The position numbers and the translations under genes are program-made. Shown in pieces: positions 1 to 7,300 of a DNA stretch of 16,191 nucleotides; position 1 is the stretch's first letter, and every line of letters begins with the position of its first letter. The DNA lies in NCBI GenBank assembly GCA_034666665.1, contig JAXDLK010000328.1, positions 1-16,191 on the forward strand, in the 5' to 3' direction. The stretch comes from JAXDLK01 sp034666665. GTDB lineage: Bacteria; Desulfobacterota; Binatia; JACPRU01. The notes beneath the pieces were generated by a model. The model was not told the DNA's origin. It made no database searches and saw nothing but the letters and a program-made list of their open reading frames with translations.

Positions 1-25
1 GCCCGCGGCGCCGGCGCCTAGTCGC

Positions 26-733
26 TCACGGCTTTCGCAGCGTCGCGCGCGAGATCGGCCGTCCCTGTCGGCGGTACTTGCGCTCGAAGTTCGTCGGTAC
101 GTGGCGGGTCCCGTCTTCGCCGATCTCGACCGCGAACGGCTCGCGCGTTAGATCGGCGAGCATCGCATCGAAGCGTTCGCGCACGTCGGTCGCCAGATGG
201 AGGACGCCGCCCCGCTCGAGCGCTCGCCACGCGAGTGTCGCGAGCTCCGGCGTCACCACGCGGCGCTTCTGGTGGCGCCGCTTCCACCACGGGTCCGGAA
301 AATAGACGTGGAGCGCTCGCACGCTCGCCGCAGGGACGAAGTGTCGCAACAGGACGAGAGCGTCGCCGCGGACGACACGCACGTTCGGCAGAGGATTCGC
401 CGCGAGACGCGTGTGCATCCAGCGCACCCAGCGCGGCTGCACCTCGACGCCGACGAAATTCACTTCCGGCCGCTCGGCCGCAGCCGCCAGCAGGAACGCC
501 CCCTTGCCCGAGCCGATCTCGATCTCCACCGGATGGGCGTTGCCGTAGAGCTCGCGCCAGTCGATCGCGGGGCGTGCGGAGAAGATCACGTCGTCGCGCG
601 CGTCTATCACGCGTCTCGGACGGCGACCACGGCGAAATTTTGTTGCAATCGAGTCTGCGCCGCGGTACGTACCCGCCTTCGACGTGCGACTGCACGTCGA
701 GATTCCTTCCAAAAGGGATGCACCGGAAATCAC
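26..733 (-). CDS. trmB: tRNA (guanine-N7-)-methyltransferase TrmB
   Basis: SAM-dependent methyltransferase that makes m7G46 in the variable loop of tRNAs; cytosolic. The 235-residue frame shows the SAM-binding motif EIEIGSGKGAF, the family hallmark FPDPWWKRRHQKRRVV, and the C-terminal TNFERKYRRQG segment that fits the tRNA-recognition end of the family. Length matches TrmB (about 210-240). The start is uncertain. GTG at 733 has a GAGGG four bases upstream, but the first 40 residues look unlike the family and cover a strong inverted repeat (679-700). A GTG at 610 gives a 194-residue protein that would lose the Arg-rich FRRGRRPRR segment, and a TTG at 712 is also in frame. It is divergent from dnaA. 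Family assignment is firm; only the 5' end is open. Confidence 0.93.
   Translation of the reverse strand: MISGASLLEGISTCSRTSKAGTYRGADSIATKFRRGRRPRRVIDARDDVIFSARPAIDWRELYGNAHPVEIEIGSGKGAFLLAAAAERPEVNFVGVEVQPRWVRWMHTRLAANPLPNVRVVRGDALVLLRHFVPAASVRALHVYFPDPWWKRRHQKRRVVTPELATLAWRALERGGVLHLATDVRERFDAMLADLTREPFAVEIGEDGTRHVPTNFERKYRRQGRPISRATLRKP
679..700. repeat. 22-bp inverted repeat between trmB core and dnaA
   Basis: Perfect 9-bp arms, TCGACGTGC and GCACGTCGA, separated by GACT. It lies upstream of dnaA and in the leader or extreme 5' end of trmB. It could be an operator or an RNA hairpin in the trmB leader. No T-run follows on either strand, so a simple intrinsic terminator is unlikely. Confidence 0.6.
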
Positions 734-783
734 ATCGCCCTCGGGTCCGCCATGCCGGACCGAGGCGGAGCGATGCAGGTCTT

Positions 784-861
784 TGTGGACGGAGCTGTGG
801 ACGTCCGGCGCAAGTCGCCGGATTCCTTCCGCGCCACCGCGTTATCCCCAACTGTGGATAA
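784..861. promoter_or_regulatory. DnaA-box cluster upstream of dnaA (autoregulation or oriC)
   Basis: At 842-861 the sequence TTATCCCCAACTGTGGATAA holds two facing 9-mers 2 bp apart. The right one (853-861) is an exact reverse complement of the consensus TTATCCACA; the left one (842-850) has one mismatch. Two weaker copies with the TGTGGAC core lie at 784-792 and 796-804, spaced 12 bp. DnaA is known to bind such boxes at oriC and at its own promoter. The dnaA start codon is 33 bp downstream of the last box. The only AT-rich patch nearby is at about 634-650, so an unwinding element is not obvious. Confidence 0.75.
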
Positions 862-893
862 GCGCGCGGCGTCGATCGGCCGAGGAGAGCGCC

Positions 894-2198
894 ATGGACA
901 GTGAGGCTTCGGAGACCTGGGAGAAGGTGTTGTCGCGGCTTGGCGAGCACGTGTCGCCGCGCGACCGCTCGTGCTGGCTCGACTCGATCCGTGTCTGCGG
1001 GCTGCGGAGCGACGTGCTGGTCGCCGAGGTGCCGAGCGCGATCCACCTCGAGCGCGTGCGCGAGCATTTTCTCGACGACGTGGGGCGTGCCCTGACGGAG
1101 GTGTGCGGTCGGCCGACGACGCTCGAGCTCACGGTGAATGCGGTGCATGCACGGCGTTCCGCGATCGAGCGGCCGGAGTCTCGACATGCGGTCGCGCGCT
1201 ACACCTTCGACACCTTCGTCATCGGCGGCAGCAACGAGGACGCGTACCGCAGCGCGCTCGCGGTGGCGCGTGCTCCCGGCGCGCGGTTCAATCCCTTGTT
1301 CCTGTACGGCGGCGTCGGGCTCGGCAAGACGCACCTTCTGAGCGCGATCGCGCACGCGGTCGGCGAGCGGCGGCCGGTCGGGCGGGTGGCGCTGGTTCCC
1401 GCGGAAGGGTTCGCGAACGACCTGATCCACGCCTTCCGCACGGATCGCCTCGATGCCTTCCGCGATCGGTTCCGCAAGCTCGACCTGCTGATCGTCGACG
1501 ACGTGCAGTTCCTCGCGGGCAAGGAGCGGATGCAGGAAGAGTTCTACCACACGTTCAACGCGCTGCATGCCGAGGGCCGGCAGATCGTCATCGCCAGCGA
1601 TCAGCCGCCGCAGGAGATCTCCAACGTCGCCAAGCGTCTGACCAGCCGCTTCGCGAGCGGGCTGACCGCCGCGGTGCGGCCGCCCGAGCTGTCGCTTCGC
1701 CGTGCGATCGTGACGTTCAAGGCGCGGGCGCTCGGGCTCGAGCTCGCCGCCGAGACGATCGAGCTGATCGCCGGCGGCCTGTCGTCGAACGTACGCGAGA
1801 TCGAGGGGGCGCTCCACCGTCTGCTCGCCGCCTCCGAGCTCGCCGGCCGCGTGCCGGACCTGGCGTTGGCCGTGCGCGTCTTGCAGCCGGTGCTTCGCGA
1901 TCCGGCGCCGCTGACGGTCGAGCGCGTGCAGCGACACGTGGCGGAGTGCTTGCGCGTCGGGCTCGAAGACCTCCGCGGCCGCGGCGGTGGAACGGCGCGG
2001 GCGTTGCCGCGGCAAGTGGCGATGTACTTCGCGCGCAAGCGGACGCGGGCCACCTACGCCGAGATCGCCGCCGGCTTCGGCGGGCGGAACCATTCGACCG
2101 TGCTTCACGCCGTTCGCGCGATCGAGGAGCGGCGGAATCAGGAGCCGGCGTTCGCGCGGATGCTGGCCGACGTCGAGGAGAAGCTGGCCGAGCTCTAG
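894..2198 (+). CDS. dnaA: Chromosomal replication initiator protein DnaA
   Basis: Initiator ATPase that binds DnaA boxes and opens oriC. The ATG at 894 is chosen because GGAGA lies just upstream (884-888) and it gives 434 residues, normal for DnaA. The frame stays open further upstream, but that part overlaps the DnaA boxes. Domain I (about 1-85) is divergent and the domain II linker is very short (about 86-103). The domain III AAA+ module has Walker A GGVGLGKT (139-146), Walker B LLIVDDVQF (about 198-206), VIASDQPP, and the Arg-finger region RLTSRFASGL. Domain IV has LPRQVAMYFARK and the DNA-binding signature GGRNHSTVLHA (396-406), where most family members have GGRDH. It is convergent with the acyl-CoA dehydrogenase, with a 7-bp gap. 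No dnaN or recF follows, unlike the classic dnaA-dnaN order. Confidence 0.97.
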   Translation: MDSEASETWEKVLSRLGEHVSPRDRSCWLDSIRVCGLRSDVLVAEVPSAIHLERVREHFLDDVGRALTEVCGRPTTLELTVNAVHARRSAIERPESRHAVARYTFDTFVIGGSNEDAYRSALAVARAPGARFNPLFLYGGVGLGKTHLLSAIAHAVGERRPVGRVALVPAEGFANDLIHAFRTDRLDAFRDRFRKLDLLIVDDVQFLAGKERMQEEFYHTFNALHAEGRQIVIASDQPPQEISNVAKRLTSRFASGLTAAVRPPELSLRRAIVTFKARALGLELAAETIELIAGGLSSNVREIEGALHRLLAASELAGRVPDLALAVRVLQPVLRDPAPLTVERVQRHVAECLRVGLEDLRGRGGGTARALPRQVAMYFARKRTRATYAEIAAGFGGRNHSTVLHAVRAIEERRNQEPAFARMLADVEEKLAEL

Positions 2199-2205
2199 TG
2201 GCGTG

Positions 2206-3348
2206 TCAGCGGCGGGCGCGCTCGATCAGCTGGCGCGCGATGATCGTTCGCTGGATTTCGTTCGTGCCTTCGCCGATCAGCATCAGCGGCGCGTCGCGAT
2301 AGTAGCGCTCCACGGGGAACTCGTTCAGATAACCGTAGCCGCCGAAGATCCGCATCGCCTCGAGGGTGATCTCCTGGCAGGCCTCGGAAGCGAAGAGCTT
2401 CGCCATCCCGGCCTCGAGGTCGCAGCGCTCGCCACGGTCCTTCTTCTCCGCCGCGGAGTAGGTGAGCAGCGTCGCCGCCTCGAGCTTCGTCGCCATGTCG
2501 GCGAGCTTCAGCTGGATCGCCTGATGCTCGCAGATCGGCTTGCCGAACGTGTGGCGCTCCTGACTGTAGCGGAGCGCGGCGTCGAGCGCGGCGCGTCCGA
2601 CCCCGAGGGCGCGCGCGGCGATGTTGATGCGGCCGACCTCGAGCCCCGCGAGCACCTGTTTGAAGCCTTCGCCCTCGCGGCCGCCGACCAGCCGGTCCGC
2701 CGGCACCGCGTAGTCCTCGAGCACCACCTCGCAGGTCTCGATCCCCTTGTAGCCGAGCTTGTCGAGCTTGCGCGTGACGCGGAGTCCGGGGCCCGGCTCG
2801 GCGAGGAGCAGGCTGATGCCGCGGTACGGCGGGTCGGCACCGGGATCGGTCTTCACCGCGAGATCGAACACGGTCGCGGTGGCCGCGTTGGTGATGAACA
2901 TCTTCGAGCCGTTCACCACGTAGTGGTCCCCGTGCCGCACCGCCGTCGTGCGGATGCGCTGGACGTCGGTGCCGGCGTGCGGCTCGGTGAGCGCGAGCGC
3001 CGCGCGATGCTCGCCGGTCGCCATCTTCGGCAGGTAATGCTCGCGTTGCTCGTCGGTGCCGAACTGGCGGAGCACGAAGGCGAGCATCACATGGGTGTTC
3101 AGGACGCCCGAGAGGCTCATCCAGCCGCGCGACAGCTCCTCGACCACGTGGGCATACGTCGTCACGTCGAGGCCGAGCCCGCCGTACTCCACCGGGATCG
3201 TCGCGCCGAAGAGCCCGAGCTCCTTCATGCGCTCCACGAGCGGCGTCGGATACTCGTCGGCATGCTCGAAGGCCGAGGCGGTGGGGATCACCTCGCGGTC
3301 GACGAAGCGGCGCACGGTTTCGACGATGGCGCCTTGCTCCGGGGTCAT
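2206..3348 (-). CDS. Acyl-CoA dehydrogenase (FAD-dependent)
   Basis: Flavoenzyme that oxidises an acyl-CoA to its 2,3-enoyl-CoA and passes electrons to ETF. The ATG at 3348 gives 380 residues, the usual length. Visible hallmarks are VEYGG (53-57), signature ALTEPHAGTD (119-128), FITNA (151-155), RHTFGKPICEHQ (265-276), FGGYGYLNEFPVERYYRDA (335-353) and IGEGTNEIQR (358-367). By alignment with short- and medium-chain enzymes, Glu360 is the likely catalytic base. Substrate chain length cannot be read from sequence; the overall look is of the short/branched or glutaryl-type ACAD branch. It stands alone here, without thiolase, ETF or enoyl-CoA hydratase neighbours. Its 98-bp upstream region is shared with the divergent envelope cluster and includes the palindromes CTCACCGTGAG (3353-3363) and GAGGATCCTC (3361-3370), possible operator sequence. 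Confidence 0.95.
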   Translation of the reverse strand: MTPEQGAIVETVRRFVDREVIPTASAFEHADEYPTPLVERMKELGLFGATIPVEYGGLGLDVTTYAHVVEELSRGWMSLSGVLNTHVMLAFVLRQFGTDEQREHYLPKMATGEHRAALALTEPHAGTDVQRIRTTAVRHGDHYVVNGSKMFITNAATATVFDLAVKTDPGADPPYRGISLLLAEPGPGLRVTRKLDKLGYKGIETCEVVLEDYAVPADRLVGGREGEGFKQVLAGLEVGRINIAARALGVGRAALDAALRYSQERHTFGKPICEHQAIQLKLADMATKLEAATLLTYSAAEKKDRGERCDLEAGMAKLFASEACQEITLEAMRIFGGYGYLNEFPVERYYRDAPLMLIGEGTNEIQRTIIARQLIERARR

Positions 3349-3410
3349 GGGTCTCACCGTGAGGATCCTCGGCGGGTTCTTCTCACGCACCGCGAGCGCG
3401 AAGCAACTGC

Positions 3411-3439
3411 TTGATTTCACACCGGACCGACCGTAGAAC
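3411..3439 (+). promoter_or_regulatory. Sigma70-like promoter predicting a leaderless mRNA
   Basis: TTGATT (3411-3416), a 17-bp spacer and TAGAAC (3434-3439) lie directly before the 7TM gene. The -10 ends seven bases before the ATG at 3447, so transcription would begin at or next to the start codon. No Shine-Dalgarno is visible. The cofG promoter has the same geometry. Confidence 0.5.
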
Positions 3440-3446
3440 CCGCCGG

Positions 3447-5711
3447 ATGAGGGTCGCGGGCGTGCTCGCCGCTCTCGCCGCCCTGCTCGCCGCGCCCCTG
3501 CCGATCTCCCGTGCGGCCGATCGGACGGAGGTCGAGCGGCCGACGGAAAAGGAGATCTTTCCCGGGAACCCCGACGGGGAGGCGCGGCCGTCGCCGCCCC
3601 GCCTGACGACGGCGTACTGGAAGGTCTCGCTCGAGCTTCACGCGGCGAAGAGCCCCGACGGCGGGTGGGTACGGATGGCGCTGCCGCTCTCCGACGGCCG
3701 GCAGGCCCTGCTCTCGCGCCGCTACGCCGGGGAAAAGCTGGACCTGCGCGAGCAGGCGGGCGGCGACAACCTCTTCGGCCTGTGGAGCTGGACGCCGAGC
3801 ACGGAGGCCAGCGAGCTGCGGGTCGAGCTGCTCGCGCAGATCTCCGACCTCTGGATGGAGCCGCCGACGTCACCGTTCCCCCCGCCACCAGCCGACGAGA
3901 CCCTGCGCCCGCTCGTCGAGCCGACCGCGTCCGTGCCGAGCAAAGATCCGGAGATCCGCCGGCGCGCGCACGAGATCGTCCACTCGGCGAAACGCCTGGA
4001 CGAGGCGGCGTGGGCGCTCTACCAGTTCACCGCCTCGTTCGTGAAGACCGATCCGACGACCGAGCGCATGGACGCGCTGAGCGTGCTCCGCGACGAGAAG
4101 GGTACCGGAGCCGGAAAGGCACGCCTGCTGACGGCGCTCTTCCGCAGCCTCGGCATCCCGGCGCGAATGGTCGGCGGACTCCGACTGAAGGACGCGTCCA
4201 AGACACGAAGCACGATCTCGTGGGTCGAGGCGCGTCTCGGCGACCGCTGGTTCCCGATGGACCCGTCCGGCGGGTACTTCGGCTTCGTGCCGAACGACTA
4301 CCTGACCCTCTATCGCGGCGATCTGCCTCTGCTCGTCCATCGCGCCGGTCTCGACGTCGATTACGACTTCCTCGTGCGGCAGGTGACCCGGAAGTCGAGC
4401 GCCGAGGCGGAGGAGGTGCCGCGGGCCGAGGTGCTGAAGTCGCTGGAGCCGCCGGAGGTGGTGGCGGAGCAGGACCGGGTGCAGACCGTCGCGACCTACG
4501 TGCAGAAGCCGGTGGCGACGGTGGTGATGATCACCGACGAGCGCGTGCCGCAGGCGGTGCTCGACCGCATGCGGACGGAAGCGATCGCCGGTGACGTGAA
4601 CCTCGTGCTGCTCGTCGCTCGCCTGCCGTCGCGGTACTTCCGCGAGAACACGCTCCGCCGGCTGATCTCGTCGAACCTGAACGTCATGCGCGAGGCGCAC
4701 GTGCTGCTGGTATCGACCCGCGACGAAGCGGGTCTCTTCGGGCTGCTGGAGCTCGGCGAGCACCGCCTGAAGCTGAACGACGCGCGCATCCTCGTCACCG
4801 GGAACTTCTTCGAGAGCGTCGGCGAGGTGCTCGGCATGATCCTCTACGATCTCGTCGATCCCGGCGAGATGGCGCTCTACCCCCGTCGCGCCGATCTGCT
4901 CAGCCTGTGGGAGGTGGCCCGCGTGAACCTGCTCCGCGGCGTGCCGCTCCTCGAAGCGTCCGCCGATTGGGGCATCGAGCCGACGGTGATCGATGCGGCC
5001 AGCTTCGACGCGCTCTCGCGGTACCGCTCGACGATCGTGCGCGGCTGGGCCCGCGCGGTGCGCGCGCAGGTGCCGCTGCAGGCGCTGACGCTGATCCTGG
5101 TGCTGCCGGTGATCGCGTTCGTGGTCGTGCTCTTCCGGAGCTTCGTCGGCATGGACACCTTCGGGCTCTTCTCGCCGGTGATCGTGTCGCTCGCGTTCCT
5201 GGCGACCGGGCTCTACTGGGGGACGGTCATCTTCGTCGTCATCGTCGGCCTCGGTGCGATCCTGCGGAACGCGATCCAGCGCCTGCGGCTCCACCTCGTG
5301 GCCCGGCTGGCGATCCTCGTCGGTCTGGTGTCCGTGCTCATGACGGGTCTCACGGTATTCGGTGCGTACCTCGGTATCGGCGCGCTCCTCCAGGTGAGCC
5401 TCTTTCCGATGGTGATCATGTCGAACCTGATCGAGAACTTCACCGCGTCACAGATCGAGCTCGGTACCCGCGGCGCGGTGCGGCTCACGACGAACACCCT
5501 CTTCGTCTGCATGGTGTGCGACGTGGTGGTCGAATCGACGGGCCTGCCGTCGATTCTGCTCGCGTTTCCCGAGGTGCTCGCGATCGTGGTCGCGCTCGAG
5601 ATCGTCGTCGGCAAGTACCGCGGCCTTCGACTTCTCGAGTACAAGCGCTTCTACGACCTGCTGCGCCGCTCCCGGTCCGAGGGCGGGACCCGCGCCGATC
5701 GCGCCGCGTGA
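3447..5711 (+). CDS. Inactive transglutaminase-like / 7TM membrane protein
   Basis: A 754-residue membrane protein. The ATG at 3447 gives a clean signal peptide (about 1-24, Ala/Leu-rich, ending SRAAD). A large extracytoplasmic part follows, with a transglutaminase-like fold at about 165-290. Its core GTGAGKARLLTALFRSLGIPAR aligns with the papain-like GxCxxxA...GIPAR motif, but Gly221 sits where the catalytic Cys should be and Ile258 where the His should be; only Asp272 (FPMDPS) remains. A second soluble region (about 350-540) leads to roughly seven hydrophobic helices (about 545-721). This matches the known family of inactive transglutaminases fused to seven membrane helices, found in proteobacteria beside a RimK-like ATP-grasp protein. 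That is also the next gene here, with a GTGA overlap. Its molecular role is not established; a binding or receptor-like role for a peptide is inference. Confidence 0.85.
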   Translation: MRVAGVLAALAALLAAPLPISRAADRTEVERPTEKEIFPGNPDGEARPSPPRLTTAYWKVSLELHAAKSPDGGWVRMALPLSDGRQALLSRRYAGEKLDLREQAGGDNLFGLWSWTPSTEASELRVELLAQISDLWMEPPTSPFPPPPADETLRPLVEPTASVPSKDPEIRRRAHEIVHSAKRLDEAAWALYQFTASFVKTDPTTERMDALSVLRDEKGTGAGKARLLTALFRSLGIPARMVGGLRLKDASKTRSTISWVEARLGDRWFPMDPSGGYFGFVPNDYLTLYRGDLPLLVHRAGLDVDYDFLVRQVTRKSSAEAEEVPRAEVLKSLEPPEVVAEQDRVQTVATYVQKPVATVVMITDERVPQAVLDRMRTEAIAGDVNLVLLVARLPSRYFRENTLRRLISSNLNVMREAHVLLVSTRDEAGLFGLLELGEHRLKLNDARILVTGNFFESVGEVLGMILYDLVDPGEMALYPRRADLLSLWEVARVNLLRGVPLLEASADWGIEPTVIDAASFDALSRYRSTIVRGWARAVRAQVPLQALTLILVLPVIAFVVVLFRSFVGMDTFGLFSPVIVSLAFLATGLYWGTVIFVVIVGLGAILRNAIQRLRLHLVARLAILVGLVSVLMTGLTVFGAYLGIGALLQVSLFPMVIMSNLIENFTASQIELGTRGAVRLTTNTLFVCMVCDVVVESTGLPSILLAFPEVLAIVVALEIVVGKYRGLRLLEYKRFYDLLRRSRSEGGTRADRAA

Positions 5712-6691
5712 GGTGGCTCGACGACATCCGCCGCTTTCGCCTGTCCGTTCTCGGGCTGAACCGCCGGAACCAGGACTACGTCTTCCGCTACAACGCGCGC
5801 GAAGCGTTCCTGATGGTCGACAACAAGATCGCCACCAAGGTCGCGCTCTCGACCCACGGGATCCCCGTGCCGCGGTCGTTCGCGGTCTTTCAGGTGCCAT
5901 GGGATCTCCGTCGCCTCGGCTGGGCCGTCCGCCGCCTGGAGGACTTCGTCATGAAGCCGGCGCGTGGTAGCGGCGGCGGCGGGATCCTGGTGATCACCGG
6001 TCGCGAGAACGGGCACTTTCGCAAGTCGAGCGGTGCGCGCCTGACCCTCCGCGATCTCGAGGACCACGCCGCGGACATCCTGGCAGGCGCGTACTCCCGG
6101 AACCAGCGTCAGGACGAAGCCATGCTCGAGTACCGCGTCCGGCCCGATCCCGTGATCGGCGGCATGAGCTTCGGCGGCGTCGGGGACGTCCGCGTGCTGG
6201 TCCTCCTCGGGGTGCCGATCCTGGCGATGCTCCGGCTGCCGACGCGCCGGTCGGACGGCCGGGCCAACCTGCACGTCGGCGGCATCGGTGTGGGGATCGA
6301 CCTCTCGACCGGCCGCACGTCGCGTGCCTGGAGCCGCGAAGGTGCGGTCGAGACACATCCGGACCTCGGCGTGCCGCTCGGCGGCGTGACGCTGCCGTGC
6401 TTCTCGCAGATCCTGGAGATCGCGGCGTCGTGCCACGACGCCGCGGGGCTCGGGTACTTCGGCGCGGACGTGGTCGTCGACGCGGAGCACGGGCCGATGG
6501 TGCTCGAGCTGAATGCGCGACCGGGGCTCGGCATCCAGCTCGCGAACGGGCGTGGGCTCCGGCCGCTCGCGGAGGAGATCGAGCGTCGCAAGCCCGAGGG
6601 ACTGACCGTGCGCGAGCGGGTTCTGCTCGGACGGGAGGTCTTCGAGCGAACGTACGAGGATGGAGAAGGCGTGCTTCGCGACCGCCGCTGA
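5708..6691 (+). CDS. RimK-like ATP-grasp amidoligase (alpha-L-glutamate ligase-related)
   Basis: Predicted ATP-dependent carboxylate-amine ligase of 327 residues. The start is the GTG at 5708, which overlaps the upstream TGA as GTGA. Evidence for the fold: the family-like N-terminus GLNRRNQDYV (16-25) and VDNKIATK (37-44), the ATP-binding segment FVMKPARGSGGGG (80-92) with Lys83, the central GDVRVLVLLG, and the metal-binding ELNARPGLGIQLAN (267-280). These fit the RimK-related family that travels with inactive-transglutaminase/7TM proteins. Established comparative work on amidoligases predicts that such proteins link amino acids onto a peptide or other acceptor; the actual substrate is unknown. 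Translation is probably coupled to the 7TM gene. The retropepsin-like protease often seen with this pair does not occur in the window. Confidence 0.88.
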   Translation: MRWLDDIRRFRLSVLGLNRRNQDYVFRYNAREAFLMVDNKIATKVALSTHGIPVPRSFAVFQVPWDLRRLGWAVRRLEDFVMKPARGSGGGGILVITGRENGHFRKSSGARLTLRDLEDHAADILAGAYSRNQRQDEAMLEYRVRPDPVIGGMSFGGVGDVRVLVLLGVPILAMLRLPTRRSDGRANLHVGGIGVGIDLSTGRTSRAWSREGAVETHPDLGVPLGGVTLPCFSQILEIAASCHDAAGLGYFGADVVVDAEHGPMVLELNARPGLGIQLANGRGLRPLAEEIERRKPEGLTVRERVLLGREVFERTYEDGEGVLRDRR

Positions 6692-6726
6692 ACGATGCTA
6701 AGTACGCGCGCCGGGGCCGAGCGAGC

Positions 6727-7287
6727 GTGCGCATCTTCGTCTGTTCGTTGCTGCTGATCGCGGCGCTGCTCGGGGTCGTCGTCGACGGCACCGCGGAGTC
6801 CGGCTTGCGCATCGTCGTCTGGAAGGCGCGCCGCGAGCTCTGGGTCTTTCGCGGCGGCGACGTCGTACGCCGCTACTCCGTTTCCCTCGGTCGAGAGCCC
6901 AAGGGTCCGAAGCGCCTCCGCGGCGACGGCAGGACACCCGAGGGGCGCTACCTCGTCGTCGACAAGAAGGCGGACAGCAAGTTCCACCGCTTCCTGGCGC
7001 TCAACTACCCGAGCGCCGCCGATGCCGAGCAGGCTCTCCGCGACGGGCTGATCACCGCCGACGTTTGGGCGGACGTCTGGATCGCCGAGGTGCGCCACCG
7101 CCACCCGCCGACCGACACGATTCTCGGAACGCGAGTCGGCATCCACGGGATCGGTGCGACAGGAGTGCGCGAACGGTTGCGGCGCGTTTCCGATTGGACC
7201 GAGGGATGCGTGGCGCTCAGCGACCGCGACATCGAGGAGCTCTTCGAAATGGCGCCGATCGGCACCCCGGTCGAGATCTTCGAGTAG
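6727..7287 (+). CDS. L,D-transpeptidase (YkuD family, YafK-like), secreted
   Basis: A 186-residue exported protein. The GTG at 6727 is followed by a hydrophobic signal segment (about 2-18, IFVCSLLLIAALLGVVV), which is why I prefer it to starts further upstream. The YkuD domain spans about 27-186, with TPEGRY (70-75), ALNYPSAADAEQA, the HG motif (His140-Gly141) and the catalytic DWTEGCVAL with Cys161. Members cross-link meso-diaminopimelate residues in peptidoglycan or attach or detach proteins from it; the DWTxGC form resembles the YafK/DpaA side of the family, so hydrolase activity is possible. It begins 35 bp after the ATP-grasp gene on the same strand, so it is probably the third gene of that operon. 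It converges on cofE with a 13-bp gap and no visible terminator. Confidence 0.87.
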   Translation: MRIFVCSLLLIAALLGVVVDGTAESGLRIVVWKARRELWVFRGGDVVRRYSVSLGREPKGPKRLRGDGRTPEGRYLVVDKKADSKFHRFLALNYPSAADAEQALRDGLITADVWADVWIAEVRHRHPPTDTILGTRVGIHGIGATGVRERLRRVSDWTEGCVALSDRDIEELFEMAPIGTPVEIFE

Positions 7288-7300
7288 CCGGGATCACCGG

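Noticed and set aside
1..25. Possible end of a plus-strand gene (in-frame TAG at 19-21)
   Set aside because: Only six codons are visible, too little to support a gene.
18..2108. A 696-codon open frame on minus across trmB and antisense to dnaA
   Set aside because: Arg/Ala-rich low-complexity translation with no domain; it overlaps two certain genes and is explained by high GC content.
971..2302. A 443-codon plus-strand frame inside dnaA
   Set aside because: Shadow of dnaA in another frame; the translation is mostly Arg and Ala.
1987..3414. A 475-codon plus-strand frame antisense to the acyl-CoA dehydrogenase
   Set aside because: The dehydrogenase on the opposite strand is complete with all family motifs; this frame has none.
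3349..3888. N-terminal extension of the acyl-CoA dehydrogenase up to 3888
   Set aside because: The extra 180 codons are low-complexity and overlap the divergent 7TM gene; the ATG at 3348 gives the normal family length.
3870..5294. A 474-codon His/Arg-rich minus frame
   Set aside because: Antisense shadow of the 7TM gene.
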